From NCBI RefSeq assembly GCF_964199755.1, contig NC_133896.1, forward strand, positions 83,233,815 to 83,297,814: 64,000 nt of DNA. The letters are read 5' to 3'. Positions 33,700-46,700 of the stretch are shown here, one piece after another. The notes under the pieces are model-generated. The model was not told where the DNA came from and searched no databases. It was given only the letters and a program-made list of their open reading frames with translations. Position 1 is the stretch's first letter. Each line of letters starts with the position of its first letter. The position numbers and the translations under genes were made by a program. The stretch comes from Larus michahellis. Lineage: Eukaryota; Chordata; Aves; Charadriiformes; Laridae.

Positions 33700-36600
33700 T
33701 AGGCTGAACTAAACTATTTTCTATTATCAAAGGCCTTCGCCATGTTGTCAGTTTTCAGGGATCATTTTTATTGTTAAAAGAAAAGTTCGGTTTGAGATCG
33801 GCAGCTTTCAGGCAGCACAAGCAACTGGCGTGCCAGTCAGTGATATTTGCACGCAGACGCTCTCCTTCAGCTTCTTCTGAAATTAGTGTTCAGGATCAGG
33901 TGCTGAGGACATACAATACATGTACACAGAAAGCTTCAAAGGGAGGGAATTATCCAAGAGTGACTGATACAGCAACAGTGACACACTCACGCAAGTCTGT
34001 GTTAAATAAACAAGCATTGCAATTGCGGATTACAAACATCTCTAAACAGAGGTGGGAAGGCCTAAATGTCTAGTCATGCATGATTCCTAGAAGTTCAGGA
34101 CAATTGTCATTTTTCTCATGGGTTTATTTGTAAGTTGCATAAGAACTTGTTAAACAGATCCCTTCCTTCTTGCAAAGATCCCGTTTTCAGCCATGCCTAG
34201 TAAGCCTAAAAAATAGAAGACACTTCAGAGAGATATCAATGTCAAAGCCAGCAGTCATTCAAATTAAGTCTTTAGTCTCCAAATTATTTCTATTCAGAGG
34301 TCATTGGACATCAAGATGCTAAATTTTTGCCCACATCTGAATTTTGCCTCTCCAAAATTACGGATCCTCTTCTGTTTGCGGAAAGAGGAATCTCTCCAAC
34401 ATGCACGCATTCTGCAGCATCTTTAAGTAGCAGGTACAAGTATTGTACTGTCATTAGAAAGGGTGGTACTGCAGTGGGAGTGTATGAATCCAGAGTGACT
34501 GAAAGAAATTCCCCTTCCACCAGTTACAGATAGAGGAGCAGAGAGCATGATCCACTGCAAAATCACCAACTTTGCAGGTTACAGAGGCTCACGGAATGGA
34601 GTTTCTTTCAATCAGAATCAAAGTTGACGTGCTGCTGCGGCAGTGAAGAAATGCCTCTGTCCCCAAAATGAGGGCATTTTCACCACATGAATTATAAATC
34701 CTTGTGTCAAAAGAAAGTAAAGCCAATTCCAGTAAAGTATTAATACTTGGACTGGGGAAGAAAACAGAGATGACTGCTTTATCACCCAAGATTCTTAAGT
34801 TGTATTTTATTCCTATGTGCTGAACCCTGTATATTCTATATCCCACTATACAAATAGTACCTGATCTGTAATTTAGAATTTCTTTTCCTGAGCTTTATGT
34901 AGTCTGCCTCATCAGAACCTCAGGACCGGCAAGTGTAAAGGCAGAAAAGTCAACTGCATCTGCAAAGAAGGAAGCAATGTTTTGTATTTTGGGGATAAGA
35001 AGAGACGTTAGCAATGTGAGCGGTGGGAAGAGGAAAGCATTGGTTTATGCAGTATGGTCCAACCAGCCAAGAGGTCAGAAGCAAACTATACGAGCATCTA
35101 CTTTCTCCTTGGAGAAGACAAAGAACAACTGTTAAATATTTCCTTCCATGACCAGGTAAAAGATGGGGTGGGAATGGAGATAGAGGTCGTATGGCTATAA
35201 CTTTGACATTCAGACATAGGCTGGTTCAAAGGAGTTGCAAGTGGAATACCCTTGTTGACTCACTGCACTTATAAATGAAAATTAGTAGGGAAAACAGAGC
35301 AGATGTGAGGAAAAAGTAATGAACGGTGAGATTTAATTTTATCTCTGTGCTCAGGTGTCTGGGAAGCTGCTAAAATACAGGGGTGTTGATTTTCTTGTGG
35401 CATTAGATGGGCTTGATTTTTCCTTGATTAATAAAAGGAAAAATGACGTATTCATTTTCCCATAATCCACTCCCTGGCATATCCCATTGGGGCCAAGAAG
35501 GCTGAAGCCATGACGATGAATGTCCCATACAATCCATGTGCATATGGAGCTGAGGCTGTCCTCAAAAGAGATGGTCTTCATCAGTGACATTGAAGTGATA
35601 TACATGCAAACACCTCCATGAAATGGAGAGCAGTGCCATCCCGCGGTTCAGTGGGCCCTGAAGTGTGAGGAGCAGCAGGGACACCCTGACAAGGGGAAAG
35701 GGGACAAAGGAGTCAGCAGGAGGGAGAGTCAGGAGAAATAAAGAAAAGGGACCAGAGTGGGACATACTATGGCATATAGCAATGGATTTTGCACTGATAG
35801 GATGAGCAGCTGCCCTGCCTAGCCACCTGAAATTTGGGAGACTCTGAGGGAAAATTCATCCCAGGTATTTTAACTATGGAATACTTGGTCCTTGAAGGAT
35901 CTAGCTTCTCACTACTGCTTATAGAGGAAACCTAGACATAAAAATTAGGCTACATGCCTACTTTTACTGGGACTTCTAATGTTGAGATAAATGTAACTCT
36001 GTTTTCTGACGAATTCCCACTTTCTGAGAAGCTCTCCTGTCTCACTAATATCCTGATAGTAACCACTACGTTTAGTTTATCTGGCAACTGCTTACGGCAT
36101 GTGCAATAATCCTGTTTCTGGTAGCACTAACTGAAAAATCTCTAGGAAGCGTGGTTATAGGGACCCATCAGACCCAGAGGGTTCAGGGTTCGGAAACCAC
36201 AGTGACTGTAGCACCCAGCGAAGCTGCACGCAACTTCTGAGGCTTGATGTTCTCAAACCTGAACAGGGTGAACATCGCAGCCCTCACGACAAGGCAGGTC
36301 TCCAGGACTCAGCCCCTGTTGTTCAGAGAAGGGAGAAAGAGGTGGTGAAGTAGAAACTGTCTCATGCGCGGCACCACGGCAGCCAGGCAGCTAGGCTGTC
36401 TCCTTGCACTACCCGACAATGGGGTGGCTGCTGGGACAGGGCTCCGACAAAAGCAGCGGCGGGAGTTTTTCCCCCTGTGTCAGGGCTGCAGGCTATTTAC
36501 GCCCACAGAAACATTTCTTCCTTCCCTTGTTGACCGCAATACCCCGGGGGTGGGTGGTGTGTGTGTGTGTCCCTGGAGGGGACATAACTTTGAGTGCAGG

Positions 36601-39079
36601 AACAAACGCATGTGTGAGAACTATGCCTGGGGTCTGATTCTCCAACTTCCTACCCCCTTTGTGGGCATTCCTGCTGTAACAGAGAGAGCGCTAACTGGAA
36701 ATTAATCGCAGGTTAAAGAACTTGCTTTGACTGTGATATTGTAGGTGCTGCAAATGGACAGCCTAAGCACAGAGAAGAGATGGGTGACTTATCAAGACCG
36801 CAGACATTTCTAACTGCAGCTCCCAAGGCCTCACCTCCAACTGTACCAAGGCGTCTGCCAGCCAGCCCTGCCTGAGACAGCTGGGTGGCAGTGGATGTGA
36901 CAGGCGGTGTTCATCTCAGCCCTGGCAAGGAGGGAACGGAAACTGCCCATGTATAGACACTACCCCCACTTCCCGCAGCAACCATTTTCATAGTACTCAG
37001 AGAGTTAAAGGTTCCTGAAACCACAGTGGCATTTGCTGGTAGCTCAAATCAGGTCCTCAGCTTCCTCAGACACTATTTGCACCGTCTGTCTTAAAATCAT
37101 CCACGAGTAAGATCAAGGCTACTGAATCTGTACCTGTTTTGCAGGAAGAAACTGCTTTAGAAGGAGTTGCTGAGGAAACATAACACGTTACTCCGGGCCG
37201 CTTTGCAGAAGGCAAAATTGAGATGGAAATCACAGAAGCAATCCAAAGGCAGAGTAAGGGGCTTTGTGGAAAAAGAGGGTGTCAGCTCCTGGCTTCTTCT
37301 GACATGACGAGATCTGCTCATGATCATGTTGCTAGCAGACAAGAATGGTTTTGAATTTGTGAACACTAGGCCACAAAAGTGTCTGTAACCCGATAAGAAC
37401 TGCTCCGGGAACTAGTAATTTGAAAGATTTGCAAAATCTGTTTGCTCTTGTTTTTCTTCTGACTGTATGAGAGCATCTACATTCTATTAAAGCACTTTTA
37501 CTGTCCTTTGATCTGTATCATAAAATCTCTAAGTAGTTTCCTGCTTCTTTACATGGTGTCAATGCCACTTACGGGAATTTTGATCTTCATTTACATGAAA
37601 CATGTTTTGAAGTGGAATTTTGAGAAATGTGGTTTTATCACATGTTGCACTGTAACAATGTTCACAACACCATTAAAATATTTACAAAAATAAATGTTAT
37701 TATGTTTCAGAGTTAAATGGATTTATTTTCCCAATGCATCTGAGTGATAGCAAACCACTCAGATCTGCTAAAAACACAGTTTCTTTTAGGCACGTAAAGA
37801 GATTTCTCAGACATAAAGTCCAAACATTGTAAAAAGTCTCCAGCAGAAAATCTGAGTTCTTGTGGTTCAGGATTTTCACAGCATTTTTATAGTTTATGGG
37901 AGACAACATTTACCTAACAGAATATTATAGCATCTAGAAATTGGAGTCTGGCTTCATAGCTAGGAGAACAGAATAGGATGTGAAAAGGATTTGCTCAAAA
38001 TAACAGTGGAGTTTGTGATCACTGCTTCCCGGCTTTTCCCAGCATTGTCAAACATCTACAGTTCTTGCTGGTCTGAGAGACAGCTGTAGAAGACCACCAA
38101 TGTGAGCACTGTGGCAGAGCTTTCCTCAGTTTATCTACACTGTGTTTTAAATTTACTGACTATCTGTGCTGCTTCCTTGTTCAAACCAAAGACGTTGTGG
38201 AGCATCCCAGGTAGTACAGAAGAGAAAACCTTAGCCGTGCCTTTTACTTCAGGAGTCAGATGAATGCCCCATTCATAGCTGCGCCTTTGTGTCTTCCTTG
38301 TCCTTCCTATCACATGACAATGTCATCTCAAACATACTTCCCAGAAAGACCCTAAGGTAATTTGCCACAGAGCAGAATTGGGACATGTAGACAACCTGAA
38401 TTCACATGCACAGCATGGACACGCTGAGCCTGCTTTGGGCTTCAGGCTATTCGTGAAGTCTGCCATTCCAGCTACCATAGGAGGTCTGTTCTTAGTTCCC
38501 AACATAGTCACAAAGAAAATATGCAATCTGATGAGGAAAAAATAAGAAAGATTTATCTTGTTTGCACTTTGCCCAAAGCTAGACCTGAAGAAGCTTTGCT
38601 CAAGTGCTGAGCCACCTTCTCTCTGTAGGCTGCTCAACTGTACAAAACACCACATGTGATGTGCAAAGCTCCCTCTCTTCAACAACTACAAGAGCAGAGG
38701 CACATCTAACTGTGGCCTCAATCCCCAGAATCACATCAGGCATCTCACCTCCCCAGCTGGAGATTTAACAGTCTGCAGCCAGTGTTTAGGAGAGGGAAGC
38801 GCGTAACTTAGCAGAAGTCATGTCCCATCACTTATCTGATGCTTCAGACCTCTGTGTAAACAAAGGAACAGTGCATCTGCACATTGTGTTAACTGTTCCC
38901 AAAACCAGGAGAAACACTTTACCCTTCAAAGAAATCTGCAGTGTAGGATGATAGCCTCAAAACAACAATACCGAGACTGGCATTGTCTTACAGGAGACCT
39001 GACAGAAATTTGATTCCATCAAGAGCAATTAAGTGAGGCATAAATTCACTATAGACAATATATTCTCAGAGAACTCGGA
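33700..39079. other. Intergenic, no gene recognised
   Basis: More than 5 kb without a supported exon. I looked on both strands for lectin-domain signatures (CPxxW, WIGL/WxGL, WxC followed by stop) and found none. A short GT run lies near 36560. Confidence 0.4.
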
Positions 39080-40212
39080 AAAAGGGCAACAAGGAAAGCT
39101 GCTATAGGAATGTCAGAGATAAAAGGAAGACTAGGCAAGATGTGTCCCTGCTCCAGAAGGAAACAGGAGACCTGGTCACCCAGAAGATGGAGAAGGCTGA
39201 TGTACTCCATGACTTTTTTGCCTCGGTCTTCACTAACAAGGGCTCTACGGCTCAATGTCCACATGGAAACCAGTGACGAGTGGCGTTCCTCAGGGGTCAG
39301 TACTGGGACCAGTGCTATTTAACATCTTTTGTCAGTGACATGGACAGTGGGATTGAGTGCACCCTCAGCAAGTTTGGATGACACCAAGATGTGTGGCACA
39401 GTCAACATGCTGGAAGGGAGGGATGCCATCCGGAGGGATGCCATCCAGAGGGATCTGGACAGGCTTGAGAGGTGGGCGCATGCAAACCTCATGAAGTCAA
39501 CAACGTCAAAGGCAAGGTCCTGCACCTGGGTCATGGCAATCCCAGACACAAATACAGGCTGGGAGGAGAATGGGTTGAGAGCAGCCCTGAGGAGAAGGAC
39601 TTGGGGGTGCTGATGGATAAGAAGCTCAACGTGAGCCAGCAATGTGCGCTCGCAGCCCAGAAAACCAACCACATCCTGGGCTGCATCAAAAGAAGCGTGG
39701 CCAGCAGGTTGAAGGAGGTGATTCTGCCCCTCTACTCTGCTCTGGTGAGACCCCACCTGGAGTACTGCGTCCAGCTCTGGAGTCCTCAGCACAAGAAGGA
39801 CATGGACCTGTTGGAGTGAATCCAGAGGAGGGTCATGAAGATGATCAGAGGGATGGAGATACCAGTCTCTGTTTAGCCTGGAGAAGAGAAGACTGAGAGG
39901 GGACCTCATCAATGCTTGTAAGTATCTAAAGGGCGGGTGTTAAGAGGATGGGGCCAGACTCTTTTCAGTGGTGCCCAGTGACAGGACAAGGGGCAACAGG
40001 CACAAACTTGAACATAGGAAGTTCCATCTAAACATGAGGAGGAACTTCTTTACTTTGAGGGTGGCAGAGCACTGGCACAGGCTGCCCAGAGAGGTGGTGG
40101 AGTCTCTTTCTCTGGAGATATTCAAAACCTGCCTTGATTCCTTCCTGTGCAACCTCCTCTAGGTGAACCTGCTCTGCCAGGGGGGTTGGACTAGATGATC
40201 TCCAAAGGTCAT
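39080..40212 (+). repeat. CR1 LINE with reverse-transcriptase coding remnant
   Basis: Matches CR1 ORF2 from the region with tttgcctcggtcttcactaa through a DDTK-type segment (asldDDTK region near 39380, frame-shifted) to the 3' UTR with ggttggactagatgatctcc. An approximately 17-bp unit ggatgccatccggaggg / ggatgccatccagaggg is duplicated at about 39421-39452. Central RT sequence is deleted and the reading frame is broken, so it is inactive. It is the longest CR1 in the window; the 5' limit is approximate. Confidence 0.88.
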
Positions 40213-40215
40213 CAG

Positions 40216-40430
40216 ATTTACTGATTGGAAGTATTCCAGGTCTCCTCTGAGACCCTTAAAAACTAGACTCACCTTCTGACACCAAGAACTTCTAAGCAAG
40301 TTGCATACCACTGGTAGCAGCTTGGATGTCTGTTTGCTGAGTTCCTTCAGAAGTCTTGGATGAATAGCATCTGACCGTAGCCATTTGGGCCTATTCATTT
40401 TGCTCGTTCAGTTCCTAATGTCTTGCACTA
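40216..40430 (-). repeat. Older LINE reverse-transcriptase fragment, minus strand
   Basis: Read on the minus strand the segment encodes SDAIHPRLLKEL, resembling the GPDGIHPRxLKEL motif of CR1/L2-clade reverse transcriptases. It is in opposite orientation to the adjoining CR1, so it is a separate insertion. Confidence 0.55.
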
Positions 40431-41787
40431 ACCTTCTGAATTGAGACACAGCCTTTCCCAGGAAATTAATGTGTTAATAATGTGTTTGCCTTTCCCAGAA
40501 TTCAATTTAAAATCTCTTGTTTTCAGTTAGAAGCATATATTGGACTTCACAAAAGAAAAGGAAATGACATAGCATTTTATATATGCCTATAAGTGGCTTT
40601 GAAATTTTCTTTCTGCTGAAATAAAATGTGAAGTGTGAAGTCTGAGAAACGAGAAGCAGGATGAAAGAAAGACAAAACCAGTTCTCCGAGTGTGCAAAAA
40701 TAAGAGGAACTAGGTTTGTGACCTTGAAAATACTATGCACATCAACAGTAAGTACACACATACTCAAAAGTATCCGGTTCTGCTGCCAGCCTGTGAACAA
40801 ACTTGAGCTTAACTTAACTTACTAACTTATTTAATAAACAGCTCTGTGTTTCGAGCCTCTGCCACAACTGGAGGACACTGCCTGTAAATATCTGAGTCCG
40901 TGACTTTTGTCTGGTATTTTCCCAAAGCTGCCTTCTGCTGGTGTGGAACTAAAACCTTGATAAAAGCTTAGCAGATATTGCTATGAGATCACCACCCATC
41001 ATGAACAGCATTATTGTTTTACCCTTCTTGTGTCCTCCATGCTCCTCCATTTTCCTTCTGTATCCATCTCTTTGGCATATTTTTTGTAAAAGTACCTAAA
41101 TAAGCTTTGACAAGGTAAAATCAACACCTTGTCATACATTTGTATGGTACTCACCGTTCCAGTGCAGCATTGCTGCAGTACACAAAATTAATAGTAATGC
41201 CATCCTTGGTAGAATGATGTCAAAACCCCAGACCCTTGAAAAAACTGTAACAAGAATGGTTGCTGCGTAGAATTTACTATGCATGTTAATTGGCTGTATC
41301 AGTTATTAGATCTGTACTGCATGTATGCATCAATTGCTTGGTTAATTTGGGGGATCGGGGCGGGGTGTTATTCTTTTTAGCCTGAAAGACTGTTTTTCCT
41401 TTCCTTAGGTGGGTTTTTGGCAATCTTTACATGTAGATATATGAATATATTTTCACTTCTACTCCAAAATTTTAAAAACTAATTTGAGAGTGTGAAGAGG
41501 ATTTAGTACAAGTGAAACAAAAGACTATAATATTCATATAGTTTATTTACCTGATACATGACTTTTTTAAACTGGTTTGTTCTTATGCAGGAGGATAATC
41601 CACCTAGAAATTGATTTCTATCATTATTCCCATGGATGGTTTTTTGCTAATCCTATTACGAGCTTCTTGAGACAACCACAAGATCAAATGCCTTTGATTT
41701 ACTAGAGCTTTACACAGCTTAGCAAATATACAAGAAGAAAAGAAAAAAGAGAAATAATATAGAAAATAATATAGAGTGATAGGATGA
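40431..41787. other. Intergenic, no gene recognised
   Basis: No supported exon or repeat recognised. Confidence 0.4.
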
Positions 41788-42310
41788 TTGTAGTGGGTTG
41801 ACCGTGATTGGCTGCCAGATGCCCATCCAGCCCCTCTCTCATTCCCGCTCCTCAACAGGACAGGGGAGAAAATTAGATGAAAAAGCTTGTGGGTCAGGAT
41901 AAAGGCAGAGAGGTCATGTACCAGTTACCATCGTGGGCAAAACAGACTTGACTTGGGGAAAGTTAGTTTATTGCAAATTAAACCAGATTTGGACAGTGAG
42001 AAATGAAGACAAAAAGATTAAAGCAACACCTTCCTCCTGCTCCCTCTTCCCAGGCTCAACTTCACCGCTTTATTCCTGACTTCAACACCCTCATCCCCCA
42101 CCGCCCCCCACCCTGAGCAGCACAGAGGGATGGGGGTTATTGGGTCAATCTCTGCTGCTCCTTCCTCCTCACACTGCTCCCCTGCTGCAGCACTGGTTGT
42201 CCATGGGCTGCAGTCCTTCAGGATAAACCTGCTCCAGCATGGGCGCTGTACGTCCCACATATCCACTGTGGGGGTGGATGCAGGACAGTCTAAGTGTCTT
42301 AAGTGAAGGA
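41788..42310. repeat. Interspersed repeat, probably ERV/LTR-derived
   Basis: Starts tagtgggttgacc and contains gggcaaaacagacttgactt, tcaacttcaccgc and ctgcagtccttcaggataa segments. These recur widely in bird genomes as retrovirus-related repeats. Ends and orientation are unclear. Confidence 0.45.
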
Positions 42311-43725
42311 AGGCTTGTTTGGAGTTGTCATGTCTTTTATTTGACCAGCTGTTGCATCTGGTGAACATAAAAGGTATAGCTCAGAGCATGTAAATCATTC
42401 CAGGGATGTTCTAGAAACAGTCAAAACCTCCATATTCAAACTTTGCCTTCCAAACAATTCACAAAGCTGGTAACACTGCAAGGATTTGTCTGCACTGGGT
42501 ACAGGAGAGGTTTTTAGCATTGTGATGCTAAGTACTACCACCCTGTAGAAACAATATATTTGTTGGTCACTCAGCACCTTTTGTTTCATGTTGATCTATC
42601 AATCAGCCTCAAGTATTATGTTTGTGTTTGAAAGACTTCTCTGGACACCACTTTTTTTTGCAGTATGTGATTGTACTTCATACAGCTTAACCCTGGCTTT
42701 CAGGTACTAACCACAATATAAAAGCTGAGATAAAGTTATTTTGGTTTCCAAGCTTAAATGACCATTCTTAATAATCAGAGAGCTTTTGTTTAAGAAATCA
42801 GTGAATAATTTCTGTCTAGTGCTCTGGATGCATTTATATTCCTCCAAACGAGATAAGTGTTTAGGACACTAAGCATTTAATTGGATACTAAAGCTAATGA
42901 CCTGATGGTCTCTGTCTCCCATGCTGTGTCACCACTAGACACCATATGGACGCATTAAAGTTGAAGCCAGGGTGTAGTCCCGACCCAAAGGAAACCTTGA
43001 TGAAACCTAGTGAATTTGACAGCTGCCAGAAATCATTATAACCATTTCAGAGAAAAAACAACTTGCAACATTCTACTGAATCCTCAATTTCCAGAAAGAA
43101 ATATTCCAGACTTAAAAGATCACCAAGAACTTGCTAGAATCCCCAACTTCATTGAACGGTTGCTCAAGTGGACAGGCACAAAGCAGAATCAAAGATCAAT
43201 ACATGTATTTAAATGCCCTTTTCAGCTATTTAATGAGACATAACCGCACACAATCTTCTTTTGGTAAAGCAAGAAGCAATTCCCAGCATTTGAGAAAAAC
43301 ACAGAAGATTACACAGCTGATTTTAATGTAAAGGAAATGAGAAAAGTCCATCAATCCATTGCTTAAGGGACTCAAATCTATTCTCTGGGCAGGATTCTGT
43401 GTGCATTGAAAGACTGCGTTTGAGGAATGTGGTATTTCATTGGAGAAAATGCAGTGTTAGAAGTATCTGTTAGAAGGGTCTTCATTTTGTCAGAGAAAGA
43501 CAGAGGAAGTGAAAAAGAAAAGACAAAGAGTTTACTTGTCTGTGCAGTTTACACTGTTTTTCCATTTCATAGTCCTGCTACTGCATGGCTTCAGCTAAAA
43601 GCACAAACGGCCATCCGCTGACCCCTTCCTGTTTATCACGCTCGTTTGAAGCATTTCCCATAACCTAGCTTGACACTAGCAGTCAAACAGTCTTCAATCG
43701 GAAGAAGTGACAAAAAGACCTAGAG
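42311..43725. other. 5' flank of the hemITAM lectin gene, nothing recognised
   Basis: AT-rich with no CpG island, unlike the promoter of gene 1. I could not place a TATA box or transcription start with confidence. Confidence 0.4.
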
Positions 43726-43789
43726 ATGGAGAATGAAGAGGGTTACACAGAACTTCGTTTCAAAACCAGGAAGAAAAGCTCTAATGCAG
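43726..43789 (+). CDS. Gene 3 coding exon 1: hemITAM-like tail
   Basis: 64 nt, residues 1-21 plus one base; donor GCAG|gtgagc. Encodes [15 protein letters not shown]. Confidence 0.88.
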
Positions 43790-46700
43790 GTGAGCATGTA
43801 AGCATTTATGCTATGCCTTCAGACTTGTTCTGCAAATAACAGATCTCTCCAGCTATATTTGAGTTACCATAAAACCCCCAAAATTTTAGTTGGCGTTGCT
43901 AAAGTTGGCAAGGATATATGGCAGTATACAGAGAAATATGATGGGTAGTAGTTAAAATGCAGAGCCAATAGTACCACCAGGCTTGGAGTAGTGGCGCTGA
44001 CGGTCCCAGTACAAAATAGACACTAGGAGATAGAGGCATATAAGGAAAACATGAGGCGGTAGTCGCCGGCAAGTTTGGCAGTGGTTAATGGCTCATTAGC
44101 TATTTAAGTTATCTACAGGGGTTTTGGTTGGGGTTTTTTTTTGTGGGTTTGTTTTTGGTTTTCTTTGCTTTGTTTTGTTTTCAGAAATCACAGCTAAGAA
44201 GAATTTAAGAATAATATGAATGAAAATGGTAAGACAGTAACTTGCTGTCCAGTAAGCTTTTTCAAAAACTTCAGTGGATGTTATCAAAAGTGTCAGAAGC
44301 AGCAATGAAGAAAGTACAAAGATACATGCTGGAAGGTTTTCAAGCTCATCCTTGCTAACCTTTATTTCTTTTAAGTATCCCAGGGAAGAGCTTCTCAGAT
44401 CATAAATACCGAGTCTGTAGAGTAATTAGATACCCAGTTTCCAAACAGTTAATTAGCAATGATCATCAGTTCCTGATAAATCCTGGCTTCACAATTATGT
44501 AGGAACAATTTTTAACAGACAAAAAGCAAGAGCAACTTTAGTTACTCATTACGGCAGAATAAATTGTGTGCAATTGTATTGATGTAAATTGTGCATGTTT
44601 GTCTATTATTACAACGACTTATCTGTGAGCCTGTTCCCAACTGCAGTAAAAGCACAGACCCAGTAAAATTGAGCAAAAAATCAGAAAAATTAATCAGAAA
44701 AATTAATATTTATTTAACTAAGAACTTTCAATTGTCTTTAAAATATTTGTCAAAGTGCGCAAAAATATTGCTGTTAACGGAGTACATTACATTAAATATT
44801 TCCATTCGAAAGAAGCAGAAAAGTCCAACACAGCGTACGTGGCGAGTAGTATGCGACCACAAACACGCAGAGCACTGAGTGAAAAAGCCAGGTTTAAAAT
44901 GCCCTATCTTCATTTTCTACCTGCATGATTGGGTAGCATGACACAACAGGGCAGCAGAAAGGTTTCAAGCGAGCAACTAAAGCGAGCAGTGCTTCCATTT
45001 AGCTTGTTAAACAGTGCACTGCAGGCTGAGTCTCTACTTGTAGTAAAAGGTGTGTGAGCTAGCTTTAGACCAGACACAGGCTAGCATGATATACGTACGG
45101 CATACAGAAGTGTATTCACGGGAGTGCTTAGAAACGGTCGCAACGCTTCATCGGCATGATCTAGTGCAATATCCGTGCCAGTTCATGTAGTACAGAAGGA
45201 AGTCCGCAAATGCAGAGCTCCCCTTCCCCCCTTGCAGAGCCATCCGCTCTCGCCAGTGGTGCAGGCTACAGAGCTGACTGGAGAAGCTGGGCAAACGCTG
45301 AGCCGTGAGCCCACGCTGCGTTGTCAGCCCTGCGGTATTGCTGCTACCAGAGCTCACCCTGGGCAGCTGAGTGCTAATCTGAGTATTTACGCAAATCACT
45401 ATTACTGTCTTGCCTGCAGTCTAGACATTGTGAAAATCATGGCAAAGTTAAGATTAGATACCAGATATCCCTAATGCCTTTTTTTTTTTTTTTTTTGTGC
45501 AAAGCACTGCATAGCACCCAAAAGAAGAAGGAAAATGTACACAGGTGCTTAACTGTTGCCTATCTAGTGAAAAGTACTGCATTCTGTTTACATCTATTTG
45601 CCATCTAAATAGCATTACAATATAAAAACAGTGGACATTAGCTGTTTGAATATTTAAAGATGATTAGTCACAGATACAGCGTTTCCCAAGTAAGTATGAC
45701 TGAACACAATCACACTTTGAGAAGACAATTGAGGGGAAAAGATATTTGACCTCTGTGCAAAACAGTGATAGCTAGACATGAAGCGAAAGTGTTAGTGGAA
45801 ATGAGTTTATCATGTCGGACAAAATTCAAGTTGTTTCCTGATTTGAAATACAGCTCTGTGCATTAATTTTTTTAAATAGTAGTGTAGAAGCAAAGAACTT
45901 TTCAAACAGCTGATTCACATCTGATCTGGACCACCAGCATTTGAAATATAAGGGCTTCTAAAGGATACTTCCATAGGGTACCTCCTGATCTTATTTAAAA
46001 GTTACAGAACAAGTTCTCTAAAAGGTATAACATTTCGGCACCCTGTTTTCTGTTCCAAGAATGGCCGTTTCCATGAAATGGAACTTCTGTTATTCTCTGA
46101 CTTTATTCCTGGGTCCTAACTCATGGAAGGTTTGCATGTAAATTCTTTTTTCCCATGAAGTTAAGTTTTAACAAAGAGAACAGTGTATTATGCCTTGGTC
46201 TTTCTAGAAAAACATTCACAAGGTATTTCCTGAAAGCACTAACGTTAGAAAACTAGGAATAAAAATTAACATGACATTTCCCGCACAGCTGGACAACTTC
46301 TAACTGTTCTCCCTGCTCCAAGGAATCCTTTGAGGCATCATAGAACATCCTTTATGCCTCAGTTATTTTAAAGAGCTTTGCTGCATTGCAGCCTACATTA
46401 ACTATATCGCTAGCCCTTCCAAGAGCATGCTGACAACCTGCTGGAACAAGTCCAGCAAAGGGCTCCTGGGATAGTGAGTGAGCTGGAGAAGACACACAGG
46501 AGGAGAGGCTCAGACAATTGACTGTGCAGCTCTAAGAAGAGAAAGTTGAAGGGAGCCTTACCTTCCTCTTTAATTACTGAATGGAAGGGCGTAGAGAAGA
46601 CAGAACCAAACTCATCTTGAAGGTGCACATCGAAAGACACTAGTAGAAACATGGAAAATCGCAATTTGATACAAGAAAATTTTTCTTACCGTGACGATGG

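Noticed and set aside
39329-40162. Open frames at 39329-40162, and similar ones at 8658, 13018, 58148 and 60455
   Set aside because: They are pieces of CR1 ORF2 or CR1 3' UTR, not host genes.
33700-43700. Possible further lectin genes or pseudogene exons between genes 2 and 3
   Set aside because: Spot checks for CPxxW, WxGL and terminal WxC signatures on both strands gave nothing outside the three genes; a profile search would be more sensitive.
43726-43789. Canonical ITIM (inhibitory receptor) reading of the tail of gene 3
   Set aside because: Position -2 to the Tyr is Glu, not I/V/L/S, and the acidic-Gly context fits a hemITAM better.
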